A stretch of 64,000 nt of DNA from Gracilaria domingensis. Lineage: Eukaryota > Rhodophyta > Florideophyceae > Gracilariales > Gracilariaceae. Below the pieces are notes generated by a model. The model saw only the letters and a list, made by a program, of their open reading frames with translations, was not told the DNA's origin and ran no database searches. Made by a program: the position numbers and the translations under genes. Location: assembly GCA_022539475.1 (NCBI GenBank), contig VCMS01000117.1, forward strand, positions 1 through 64,000. The letters are read 5' to 3'. Of the stretch, positions 47,163-56,600 are shown piece by piece; position 1 is the stretch's first letter; every line of letters begins with the position of its first letter.

Positions 47163-49088
47163 CTAATACTGGCGTTGAAGACTGTCACCTTTCGTTAGGT
47201 TGAAGTGGCGGAATGGGTTATTGGCGTCATCGTCCATATGTCCAGATGACGTTGATGGTGCCGCGGTTGATGTATCCTCTTCTTCAGGCATTCGTCGATA
47301 CTGTGAGAGGTCATGTGGATCTCGGATTTTCGGAATGATCGGAGGCGTTTCATTCTGAGCGTTTCACATTTCACGCGAGACAAGGCGGCAGAAGTTAAAG
47401 TCAGCAATCAAAAAATGTCAAGAAGAAACAAATGGAGATGGAGAAATGTAGAAACTTACCCGTATTAGCGCAAAGTTGAAGTCCTTAAACCACCGACTCT
47501 TTTTGATTTCTGTCGCACCTTCTTGCGAGCCCATACGTTTATCTGCGTCTCGACGTAAGAGCTTCTTGACAAGTTGCTTGCAGTCATTGCTTATGTTGAT
47601 ATCGTCAGGAAACTTAACGTTCTCATTCACAATGTTCTTAAATGTTTCGTCCGTGTAACTGCCTTTGAACGGGGTAGTGCCCGTAAGCATCTCGTATATG
47701 AGAATACCCAGAGTCCACCAATCGACAGCAGAGCTCTGGCTGACTCCATTGACCACTTCGGGTGCAATATATTCCTCTGTTCCGACAAATGAGTTGGTTT
47801 GATAAGGAAGGACCGGTTCTGAGCTGACGATTTCGAAGTTGTTGAGCGATGAATTTGTTCTTTCTGTTAGGGCGAAGGCAGAAGCGCAGTGAGTATCGTT
47901 AGTAAAACGAACACGATAGAGAGAGGCGCAAGTTAGTGATGTGCTCAACGGGGAACAGACAAGGAGCAACTGCAAAGCCACATGCGTAAGGTGGTGGACG
48001 CCGACAGGAACAAGGACAAGCAAGCACAAAAATTTTGCATTGCTGTGCGTGCATACTGCACGACAGAAGTGATAACGCGTAATGGGAGGTCTGTCGACGA
48101 GAAGCATGGCACGCTAGCACGAAGACAAAGTTGTTAAAAATGACATGACAGGGAACGTACTCAACAAAGACTTTCGGATCTTGTCTTGGAATGACAATTG
48201 CTGCTTGACGACGCGTGGTGGAACGGCATGTGCCTGTTTTGAAAGGTCAAAGTCGGTTAGCGCTATGTGGCCGTTTTCTCGCATAAGGATGTTTTCGGGT
48301 TTGAGGTCCCTGTAGATGAAGCCCATGTGATGGAGGTATTCGAGGGCGAGAATGACCTCCGCGGCGTAGAAACGGACGGCATCCTCCTTGAGGCGACGCT
48401 TGGGCTGGCGTTGCAGGACGCGGAAAAACTCGCCGCCGGCACAATAGTCCATGACGAAACAAAGGCGGTCGGGGGTCTGGAAGGAGGCGTACATGGTGAC
48501 GATGAAGGGATGGTTTGCAGTTGCGAGGATCTCACGCTCAGTCATGACTCGTTTTACCTTGTTCTTCTGAATCATTTCGTCGCGCGACAAGACCTTCATG
48601 GCATACAACTTGTCGGTATTTTTGAGTCGAACAAGGAAAACCTGGCCGATGCCGCCGCGGCCAAGCAGCTTGAGGCGGGTGAAGTGCTTGGGACCGATTT
48701 GGTCATCCTTGACCGGGAAGGCCGGGGAGCAAGGCACGGAGACGGTGTGCAGGACGGTGTTATCGCGGTAGGGGGCGAACGCGGATCGACCTCTTGTGAG
48801 ACCGTTGTCGGAGGAAGAGGCGCCGCCTGGCGAGGAATTCATGAGGTAAGGGGAGGGGGCTGAGCCGTGGGAGGGAGTGGACGTGGCGGAATTGGGGACT
48901 TGCGGCTCGGCCTGGTGGCCGCCAGTACGGCTCTGGTTCATGCGCTGGCGAAAGGCGGAGTCGGCGCTGGAGGCGGGGTTGGGGTGGGACTGGCGCTTGG
49001 AGGAGGCGGAGGCGGAGGCGGAGGTGGAGGGTGGGAGGGCGGACCGTTGCTTCTGTCGCAGTTGTTGTTGGTCAGCGGAATCGCTCAT
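47163..49088 (-). CDS. AGC protein kinase, Fpk1/Kin82/Nrc-2 (AGCVIII-like) type
   Basis: Three exons on the minus strand (49088-48161, 47863-47460, 47354-47163) give 507 aa. All junctions are GT-AG (introns 297 and 105 nt) and keep frame. A Ser/Pro-rich N-terminus of about 135 aa precedes the kinase: glycine loop LGRGGIGQV at 142-150, ATP-Lys in YAMKVL (165), [11 protein letters not shown] (257-266), DFD in place of DFG at 279-281 (DFDLSKQ), then after a short insert [14 protein letters not shown] and [13 protein letters not shown]. The tail after [12 protein letters not shown] ends with NPFRHFNL, a possible hydrophobic motif. DFD and the insert before the activation segment define the fungal flippase kinases and plant AGCVIII kinases. 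In yeast Fpk1/2 phosphorylate P4-ATPase flippases at the plasma membrane. The Cdc50 flippase subunit is encoded nearby (52222-53451). Shares a GC-rich divergent promoter with Ash2. Confidence 0.85.
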
Positions 49089-49772
49089 AATAGGGTGGGG
49101 GGGGTTCGGGAGAGCGGATGGGGAGGGGGTTTTGGGCTGGGGTTTTTGGGGCGAAGGGCGGTGTAGGGGGGGGGGAAAGGGGGGGTGGGGCGGGAAGCAG
49201 CGGGGTAGCTGTAGCAAGCGGCGGATTTCGTCGGTGGAAGGCGGGGGGGGGGCGGGGGGGGAGGGTGCGCGAGGCGGGGGGGGGGGGGGAGAGGTCAGCT
49301 CCGTGGAGGGGGGGAGGAGGGGAGGGGGGCGGCGCAGCTGCGAGGCGGTTTGAGGCGGCAGCGGCAGCAGGCGAGCGGGCAGCGGCAAGCGGCAGCGCGC
49401 CAGTTGCGCGCCGCGCGCGCGGCTGTGCCGTGGAGCGCGTGGCCAAGCGCCGCGCATTGCGCGCCGCCAGTCGCGCGACCACGTGCTCGCGCCGCGCGCC
49501 GCGCCGCCACACGCCGCCCACGTGTGCGGGCCAGCCGCCGCGAGCGCGCGCCGCCACCCGCCCGCGGCGCGCGCGCCGCCGCGCTGGCCGCGTGGCCACG
49601 CGCGCCGCGCCCGGGCCCGGCACGCGCGCGCGAGCGCGCGCGCGCGCGCGCGCGCGCGGATCAGCGCGACGCGGCGACGGCTCCGCGCGCGGCGCGCGAA
49701 GGCGACGCGCGAGCTTGGCGCGCGCGCGACTGTTGGCGCGCGCCGACGCCCGTTGGCGCCGCCGCTGCGCAC
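49089..49772. promoter_or_regulatory. Divergent GC-rich promoter region, kinase/Ash2
   Basis: The 684 bp between the two start codons hold G-runs (49090-49330) and then dense CG dinucleotides, including an alternating GC run near 49640-49660. Frames continue through it only as Arg/Ala-rich low complexity. It most likely serves both genes. No TATA box is visible. Confidence 0.5.
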
Positions 49773-49809
49773 ATGGCCCCGCTGACCGAGCCGTCGCCGC
49801 GCCCGCTGC

Positions 49810-49865
<56 letters not shown>

Positions 49866-51764
49866 TCCACCGCCGTCGCCGCCGCCGCCGCCCCGCCGCC
49901 GCCCCGCCCCGGTGCTGCGTCGCAGCCGCGCGTGTCGGCTGCGCACAGCGAGTCCGGCTCGCCGGCCACCGACGTCGACATGGCCGCCGACTCCGTGCCG
50001 TCCAAGCGCGCCGCCAACGCCGCCGAGAAGCCGCCGCTGCAGAAGCGCCCGCGCCGCCTCACCTGGTACGACTCGGTGCGCGACGCGTGGAGGATTTTGA
50101 CGGCGCGCTTTCCGCAGCGGCAGCAGTTCAAGCTGTCGGAGATTGTGGACACCGTCAATGCGCAGTGGGCCTCTCTCCGCGGCAAGGAGAAGAAAAGCTC
50201 GCGGTGGAAGAAGGATATTGCCGTGTGCATTCGCAGCGATACCATTCTCAAGCGCTCCGCCGACAGCTCCGACGAGTACTTTGTGCTTCGAGACCTGCAC
50301 TATGCCCCAAAGCCAAACGCGAAAAAGAACCCGCCGGCGAGGAAAAAGGAGCTTTCCGACGAGGACGCCAGACTGCCCGACGAGCTGCTTTCGAGGGCGA
50401 CCATTCCCTCGGAGTGGACCACCGAGGCCTTCAAGCCCGTGCGTATCAGCAGCTTTGACAAGTCGCCAGCCATTCAGTTTATTGGCCACCCAAGTCAAAA
50501 CACCGTCAAGGGCTACAAGGGTTATCGAATGGCGCGATCTACCTCAGGCGTGTGCGAGGGCGATTGGTTTTTCGAGGCAAAGGTTCTGCCGTACGAGGGC
50601 GATGGAGCCGTGCGAGTTGGCTGGTCCCAACGCCGATCAGACCCGGAAACCCCGGTCGGCTTCGACATGTACGGCTATGGCTACCGCGATCGCACTGGCG
50701 GTTTTGTGCACGCTGCGCGTGTGAGACCGTATTCCGAAACGTTTGGCGTCAACGACGTCATTGGATGTCGAATCCAGATGCCCAGCCTGTCTGATGAGCA
50801 GAAGCAGCGCATCAGGGACAGCGACGCCAAATGGTTGCACCATCGTTTCATAAATCTCCTGCAAGGGCAGCCACCCCTGGATTGTGATATTGACATCCAC
50901 GGGCAAGCATTTGTACAATTCTACAAGAATGGGCGTCAGCTGGGCATTCCTGCGTTCTTTACCGAAAAGGAGCCCACCGACTCGCGATCATCACGAAAGA
51001 CGGGCGCTGAGAAACGCCCTAACGAGCATCTTAGCAAGAAGTCATCTGCTGGCACCAAACGACGGATGTGTGCGGGCTATTTCTACCCGTCCATCTCTTT
51101 GTACGGTAATGCCATCGCACAAGCCAATTTCGGTCCCACCTTCTCTTTCCCGTTACCCCAAGGGTCCCGGCCCATGTCTGAGGCTGCCCGGGATGCTCCA
51201 CCACCTGATACAACTAAGAGCAATGTCGATCCAGCCCAAGGGCGAGAGGGAGACGCCGTTGTTGGCAATGGAAATCGTCATGAAACCAATCGAAAGCATT
51301 TGGAGCATGTGGGAAATGTAAATGGGCATTCAGTGCAGAGCTCCGAAACGGCTGCTGCCAATGATGCTCAGGAAGATCATACTCACCGAAGTAACGGCAA
51401 GCAGCAGAATGGTGCCGAGGACGACAACAGCCATGCAGGCCAAAGCAATGAGCAAAATGACGACGGCAGTCGACCTCAGCACGGTCACGCCAACACTCAT
51501 AACGGCGATGGGTTGGCAGACGGCGAGCGCTGCCAAATGCGCGATGAGGCTGTTAGAAACGGACGCGAGGGCACTATTGGTACGACTAGTAAGAGCGGTG
51601 GTAAGAGTACTACCTTTGGACAAACGGAACGCAAAACACCTTTTTCTGCACAAGGGACCCCGTCACAGAGTCATTCAGATGGTATGGCACATGCCGAGAC
51701 ATCGGGGGAAGGTAAACATGGGAGTTCGACAAAAGCGGCAATTGGCCATATCGTGAATCCTTGA
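49773..51764 (+). CDS. ASH2: Ash2/Bre2-like COMPASS subunit (winged helix + SPRY)
   Basis: From ATG 49773 the protein is 663 aa. The frame stays open upstream to 49350, but that part is low complexity, so the internal ATG is preferred. After an alanine run of about 19 residues (around 12-31) comes a winged-helix-like DNA-binding domain at about 94-165 ([31 protein letters not shown]). A split SPRY domain follows at about 218-455 ([69 protein letters not shown]). The C-terminal 200 residues are Asn/His/Gly-rich and disordered. Ash2 joins RbBP5 in the Set1/COMPASS complex that methylates histone H3 Lys4 in the nucleus. No PHD finger is seen, unlike some animal forms. No intron. Confidence 0.85.
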
Positions 51765-52221
51765 TATTTGCGGTGTTCTGTGATACGTTGACAGCAGTTT
51801 TCTTGCGTTGTATGTTCCAGCTGAAGGCGACGCTCTCTCTTCGCTGGCAAACAGAACAGATTCTGTGTGATTGATAGAGACGAGAGCGGCGAGACTTTGC
51901 AATGTGCGTTTGTAGCTGCAGCGCCATGGCTTGCAACGTATTCCTACACGAGTGGATCTTTCTCAGAACCAAGCACCAGTGGATGTCAATGATTCTACGT
52001 CGTAGGGTTCAAGCGCTCAAGCGCTTTTGCTGTGTTCAGGGCCGGGCAGTGCTTGGTGCGGATTAGTTTTATGGAATGGAGAACATTTACAAGTAAGGTC
52101 TACAATGCTGTACGACTCTGCTGAAGCTAAGCTCAGTTGATTGCGGCGAGCACTGCGGGCTTGACGGCTAGTGGGGTGATTGGTGTTGAGGAGCAAAACG
52201 TTGAAGAAGAGGAAGGGAAGG
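51765..52221. other. Intergenic between convergent genes
   Basis: 3' flanks of Ash2 (+) and Cdc50 (-). No gene or repeat is recognised. Confidence 0.5.
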
Positions 52222-53451
52222 CTAGTTGGCATCAAGCTTCTCTAGATGTTCTCGCATCCATATGGCGGGGTCAGAAGGACGGGATGATTGTGGAGCACAC
52301 ACATGCGATGCCAGCAAGAATGAGGCAATAGCCAGCGCCGCTAAGCCTATTAGGAGGTACGATGCACCTAGAAATGGGTTGCGACCTCCAAACCATGTGA
52401 CGGTGGAAATCTCAAAGGCTTTGGTGCCTTCAAAGCTTTGGACAGGGAAGGAGCTATTGATTCTCATGTAATAAACGCTGTCGCCCGGAATGTCCTCGTC
52501 AATGATGCGATAGAGTTTGTCAAAGTCTCGAAAGGCGGACAGCCTCATCCACACGATGAAATCCTCGTCCGTGAGCAGGTCGTTTGCTGTGGTGTCATCC
52601 GGCGAAGAAGCGCGCTCGACTGGCTCAGTAAACAGTGGGCTCTCTGTGTTGGGGCGGAACTTGTACTTGACATCGGTGCCCCACGCAATTCCTTTCTTCC
52701 TGAGGTCGAACTTTTGCTGGCAATTCTCGTCCTTGCAGAACTCAAAGGTGTCGTTGAAGGCCGAAAAGGCGGTGAGCCCGCACGGATAGCGGAACTCGTT
52801 GACGTCGAAGCCGTTTGCGCCCTCGGATGTGTTGGGCCTGAACAACCAGGGCTCACAGGTAGAGACGTCAATGGAGGCGGACGGCACGCCGCCCATGTTG
52901 ATGACGTCCGAACGCGACTTGGCGTACTTGCGCGCGTTCTGGTAAAAGTCGGTGAGCGAGTAGTACAGGTAGGAGGGCGCGCGTATGGTGTTCTGTACGG
53001 GGACCTCGACGATGCAGGTGACGGTGGCGGGGCCGTTGGTCTGGTTGAGTTCGGGATCACACTGCTCGAGCGTGGAGTACACCTTCTTGCCGGTGGAGCG
53101 GATGGAGGCGGTGCCGGCGACGAGCGCGGCGCCGATGGGGATGAAGAGCAGCGCGACGGCAAAGTAGATGGAGATGACGCAGCGGGGGGAGAAGGTGCAG
53201 GTGTAGGAGGTGAGGTCCTGCTGCTTGAGGGTGGCGACGGCGGCGGAGAAGGTGCGGTCGTGCGGGCGCACGGAGGGCGGGATGGCGTCGTCCATGATGG
53301 CGGCGGGCGAGCTGGTGCCCCAGTCGTCGTCATCGGCCGGGCGCTGTCGGGCGGGGCGGAAGGGACGCGGCAGGCGCATGCCGACGGCGGGCGCGGGCGG
53401 TGCGGACGGAGCCGGCGGCGGGCGGGCGCGTGCGGTCGCGGCGCGCGCCAT
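52222..53451 (-). CDS. CDC50: Cdc50/Lem3 family, P4-ATPase flippase beta subunit
   Basis: Starting at ATG 53451 gives about 409 aa. The frame is also open up to ATG 53592, and MDDAIPP (53295) is a third possible start. The core is canonical: LKQQDLTSYTCTFSPRC before membrane helix 1 (VISIYFAVALLFIPIGAALVAG), a large ectodomain with Cys pairs and N-glycosylation sites (NQT, NTS, NDT, NSS), a YPCGL motif, DEDFIVWMRLSAFRDFDKLY, then membrane helix 2 (YLLIGLAALAIASFLLASHV) and a short tail. Cdc50 proteins chaperone and complete P4-ATPases that move phosphatidylserine and phosphatidylethanolamine to the cytosolic leaflet. No intron. The 5' end lies in a CpG island and is only 170 bp from the stop of the upstream Sel1 gene on the same strand. 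Confidence 0.88.
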   Translation of the reverse strand: MARAATARARPPPAPSAPPAPAVGMRLPRPFRPARQRPADDDDWGTSSPAAIMDDAIPPSVRPHDRTFSAAVATLKQQDLTSYTCTFSPRCVISIYFAVALLFIPIGAALVAGTASIRSTGKKVYSTLEQCDPELNQTNGPATVTCIVEVPVQNTIRAPSYLYYSLTDFYQNARKYAKSRSDVINMGGVPSASIDVSTCEPWLFRPNTSEGANGFDVNEFRYPCGLTAFSAFNDTFEFCKDENCQQKFDLRKKGIAWGTDVKYKFRPNTESPLFTEPVERASSPDDTTANDLLTDEDFIVWMRLSAFRDFDKLYRIIDEDIPGDSVYYMRINSSFPVQSFEGTKAFEISTVTWFGGRNPFLGASYLLIGLAALAIASFLLASHVCAPQSSRPSDPAIWMREHLEKLDAN

Positions 53452-53592
53452 ATCAGAGCGCGGAAACGGACGCGCGCGCGGCGCTGCGCAGCCGCGGCAG
53501 CGCCGAAAGATGCGCGCGCGAAAGGCGCGCGCGGCGGCGCGGCGGCGCACGGCCCAGTGGGCGCGCGCGGCGCGGCTGGCTGTCAGGCGCAT

Positions 53593-53624
53593 GTCATCAT
53601 GTCATCATGTCATCATGTCATCAT
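53593..53624. repeat. Tandem repeat, four copies of GTCATCAT
   Basis: A perfect 8-bp unit repeated four times between Cdc50 and the Sel1-repeat gene. The Sel1 stop codon (TGA, 53621-53623 on the minus strand) and the farthest possible Cdc50 start (53592) lie in or beside it. Confidence 0.9.
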
Positions 53625-56600
53625 GACAGCGCGACGCCCTGCGCGGCGGCGCGGCGGCGCAGGCGCGCGGCGGCGGCGGCGTCGGGCGGCAGCCGCGGCG
53701 CGCCGCGCGCGCGCAGCGAGCACAGCATGCGCAGCGTGCGCGCGTCGCCGTGCACGCGCAGCGCGCGCTCCAGCAGCGCCGCGGCGCGCGGCCCGTCGGC
53801 GCGCACGCCGCGCGCGCCGGCGCGCAGCAGCTGCGCCAGGTTGTGGAACGCGTACAGGTTGGCCTCGCGCGCGATCGCCGCCTCGTACAGCTCCACCGCC
53901 TGCGCGCCGTCGGCCGCCACGCCGCGCGCGCCGCCGCCCAGCAGCCACGCCAGCCCCAGCATGGCGTCCGTGCGCCCGCTCTCCGCGATCGCGCGCCGGA
54001 ACAGCTGCTCGGCGCGCCGCGGCTGCGCCGGCACCTCCGCCGCGCCGTGCGCCAGGATCAGCGCCAGGTTGTACATGGCGTCCGTCTGCCCGCCCTCGTT
54101 GATGGCGCGCTCGTACAGCTCCACCGCCTTGCGCACGTCCTTCTTCACGCCCTCCGCCCCCGTCGTCAGCAGCAGCGCCAGCCCCACCATCGCCTCCGTG
54201 CGCCCGCCCTCGTTGCTCACGATCTCGAACAGCTCGAACGCCCGCGCCGCGTTGCGCTCCACCCCGCGGTACCCCTTGCTCAGCAGCTTGCCCAGGTAGT
54301 ACATGGCGTCCAGCCGCCCCTCCTCGTTGATGGCGCGCTCCAGCAGCTCCACCGCTCGCGCCGTGTGCGCCTCAGTGCACCACACCGACCGGGAGCTCAG
54401 CAGCCACGCCAGCGCCACCATGGCGTCAGTGTTGCCGTACTCGCGGATGGAAAACTCTAGCAGCTCCACCGCCTTGTCAAAGTTCACGTTCACCCCCGCC
54501 GCGCCTACCGTCAGCAAGTTGGCGAGGTAGTACATGGCATCTGTCCGCCCCCCCTCTTCTATGGCGCGTTGATACAGCTCTACAGATTTTGACGCGTTCG
54601 CCGCTACGCCTGGTGCTCCGTTGTTGAGCAGCTTGGCTAATTTGCACATTGCCCCCGCATGGCCGCCAACCGCAATGGCTCGTTCGTACAAAAGCACCGC
54701 TCTTGGAGCGTTCTGCTGCACTCCCGGCGCCCCCTCGGCGAGCAAGTTGGCCAAGTTGTACATGGCATCGATGTGCCCACCTTCCAGGATCGTCTTCGCA
54801 CCAATTTTGATTCCTTTTGCCAGAATCGCCCTCTCATCTTCAAGGATAGCTTTCTCGTACAGCGCCTTGGCTCGCACAGCATCTCTGTGAACCCCAAACG
54901 CACCTTTGGCGAGAAGTTTGGCCAGAGAAGTTAGAACGTCGCGATCCCTCGGCAGGTAGCTCACCGCCATTTCAAGAATCAAATACTTCACTCGAAAGTC
55001 TTCTTTCATGGGAAGTGGCACTCTCGTCACTGATTCTTCTTGCTCCGCGCTTCTTTCCGCCGGATATCCAAAAGAATCGGCATACGTGGGCAGTAAAAAA
55101 CTACTGGACTGAGATGCGATCAGAATAACCTCCATCAGCGATCGCGTGTTCTCTGTATGTAAGTGTCCTCTGTCACAAAGCTGAAGCAGCAGCAAGCACC
55201 GAAACAGCTTTTCCTCTACTTCTTGTAGGCAATGTCCGTATCGTTTCACTAGCTTCTCGCAGGCTGGATACGCAACATCTAGTAGCGTTTGTCGCCTCTC
55301 TGCTGATAGCTTTGAAGCGCTTCTCTCCCCCTCTGGAAGAACTGTAGCCATATATCGAGTCAACACATTAACAACTCTCCTCGGCATTTTTCTCGCCGAT
55401 CCTTGGGTGAAGAGGAAATCTAGACACTTTGATAGCGGTTCCCGTCCTTCATCAACCCTTCCGTATTCTAACGCTGCTGACTCATAGAGGAGAGCTACCC
55501 TTTCGACGTCGCATTCCGCTTCTCTGCTTAGCCGATCGGCAAGTGCTAGCAAGTCTTCTTGCAAATCTGGTACGTGTAGACTCTTTTCATACCCTTCGCT
55601 GCTCTGAAAGCCGTGTGCGTATGATGGAAGCGCATCACGAATCAATATCATCGCATGCTTCAAAACTCTAGATTGAACGTCCTCGTACCTTACAACATGC
55701 TGCTTTGTGCCAGACAAGATGCTCACTAATTGCGGCATGCCATTATCCTCTTGTAGATTTGATGTTGTTGTGCGAACGCGCAGCTGTTGCCGTAGTAGAC
55801 CGCTGTTCTCTACCTCAAACTTGCAAAACTCGAACCGAAATGGCATCCACCCTTTCCACACAGGAAAGCATTCTCCAGTTGGAGTTATCACATCACCAAA
55901 GCCGCCATCCAACTGCCCTTTCGTCAGAAAAAGGTCCACTTCCTTTGCAAAGTGGTCTTTCCTCCATTTTTCTCTTCCTTCAAGTCTTCCCAAAAATGCA
56001 TCTCGCCACAGATCCCACTTAAAGTATCTCGATCTATCATCCCATTTGATCGCAAGAGAGGAAATCAAACGGTGATAAGGATCATCCGAATGGAATCTCA
56101 GAATCACGGCACAGTCCTGGGGAGCACATGTGGGAACTATACGCACTTCAATTGTCTTGAACGAGTCATATGTGTGCTGAGCAACAGTCCGGCTCTCATA
56201 ATCAGATTCGTATTGGATTATATGAGAATCAAATTGAGAAATGCCTGGTTCGTGATAATCTTTGACCTCAGTCAGGATCTGCAAGGAAGGAAAAGATAGA
56301 ATGCATTGTAGAATTGTCTTTGCACTTCCTGGTCCTTCGCGTAGAGGCTCGGGCTCTTCATCGTCGTCGATCTCTGGCCGTAAATTCTCTTCAATTTGCT
56401 CTTGCAATTCCCATATGAGTCTCGACTGTAGACACCGACTTCTCAGTGCAACCTCCACATCCTTCTGACGGATCACCGTCGACAGCTCTGTGCTGATCTT
56501 ACAGCGATACGCTACTCGCATACTTTCCATGCTTACGTTAAACGGTGGTGGATCTGTTGCAGAAAATCGTTCTTTGTTATGGAACAACCATTGCGCTAAC

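Noticed and set aside
49118-50458. Long plus-strand frame of 446 residues overlapping the kinase and Ash2 starts
   Set aside because: It is a compositional shadow: Arg/Ala/Gly-rich without domains, while the other frames encode known families.
49089-50498. N-terminal extension of the kinase frame by about 470 residues
   Set aside because: The part before 49088 is low-complexity Arg/Ala/Gly over the CpG island and overlaps Ash2. MSDSADQQQ is a natural start.
53621-54530. Plus-strand frames opposite the Sel1 repeats
   Set aside because: They mirror the repeat periodicity of the real minus-strand gene and have no separate features.
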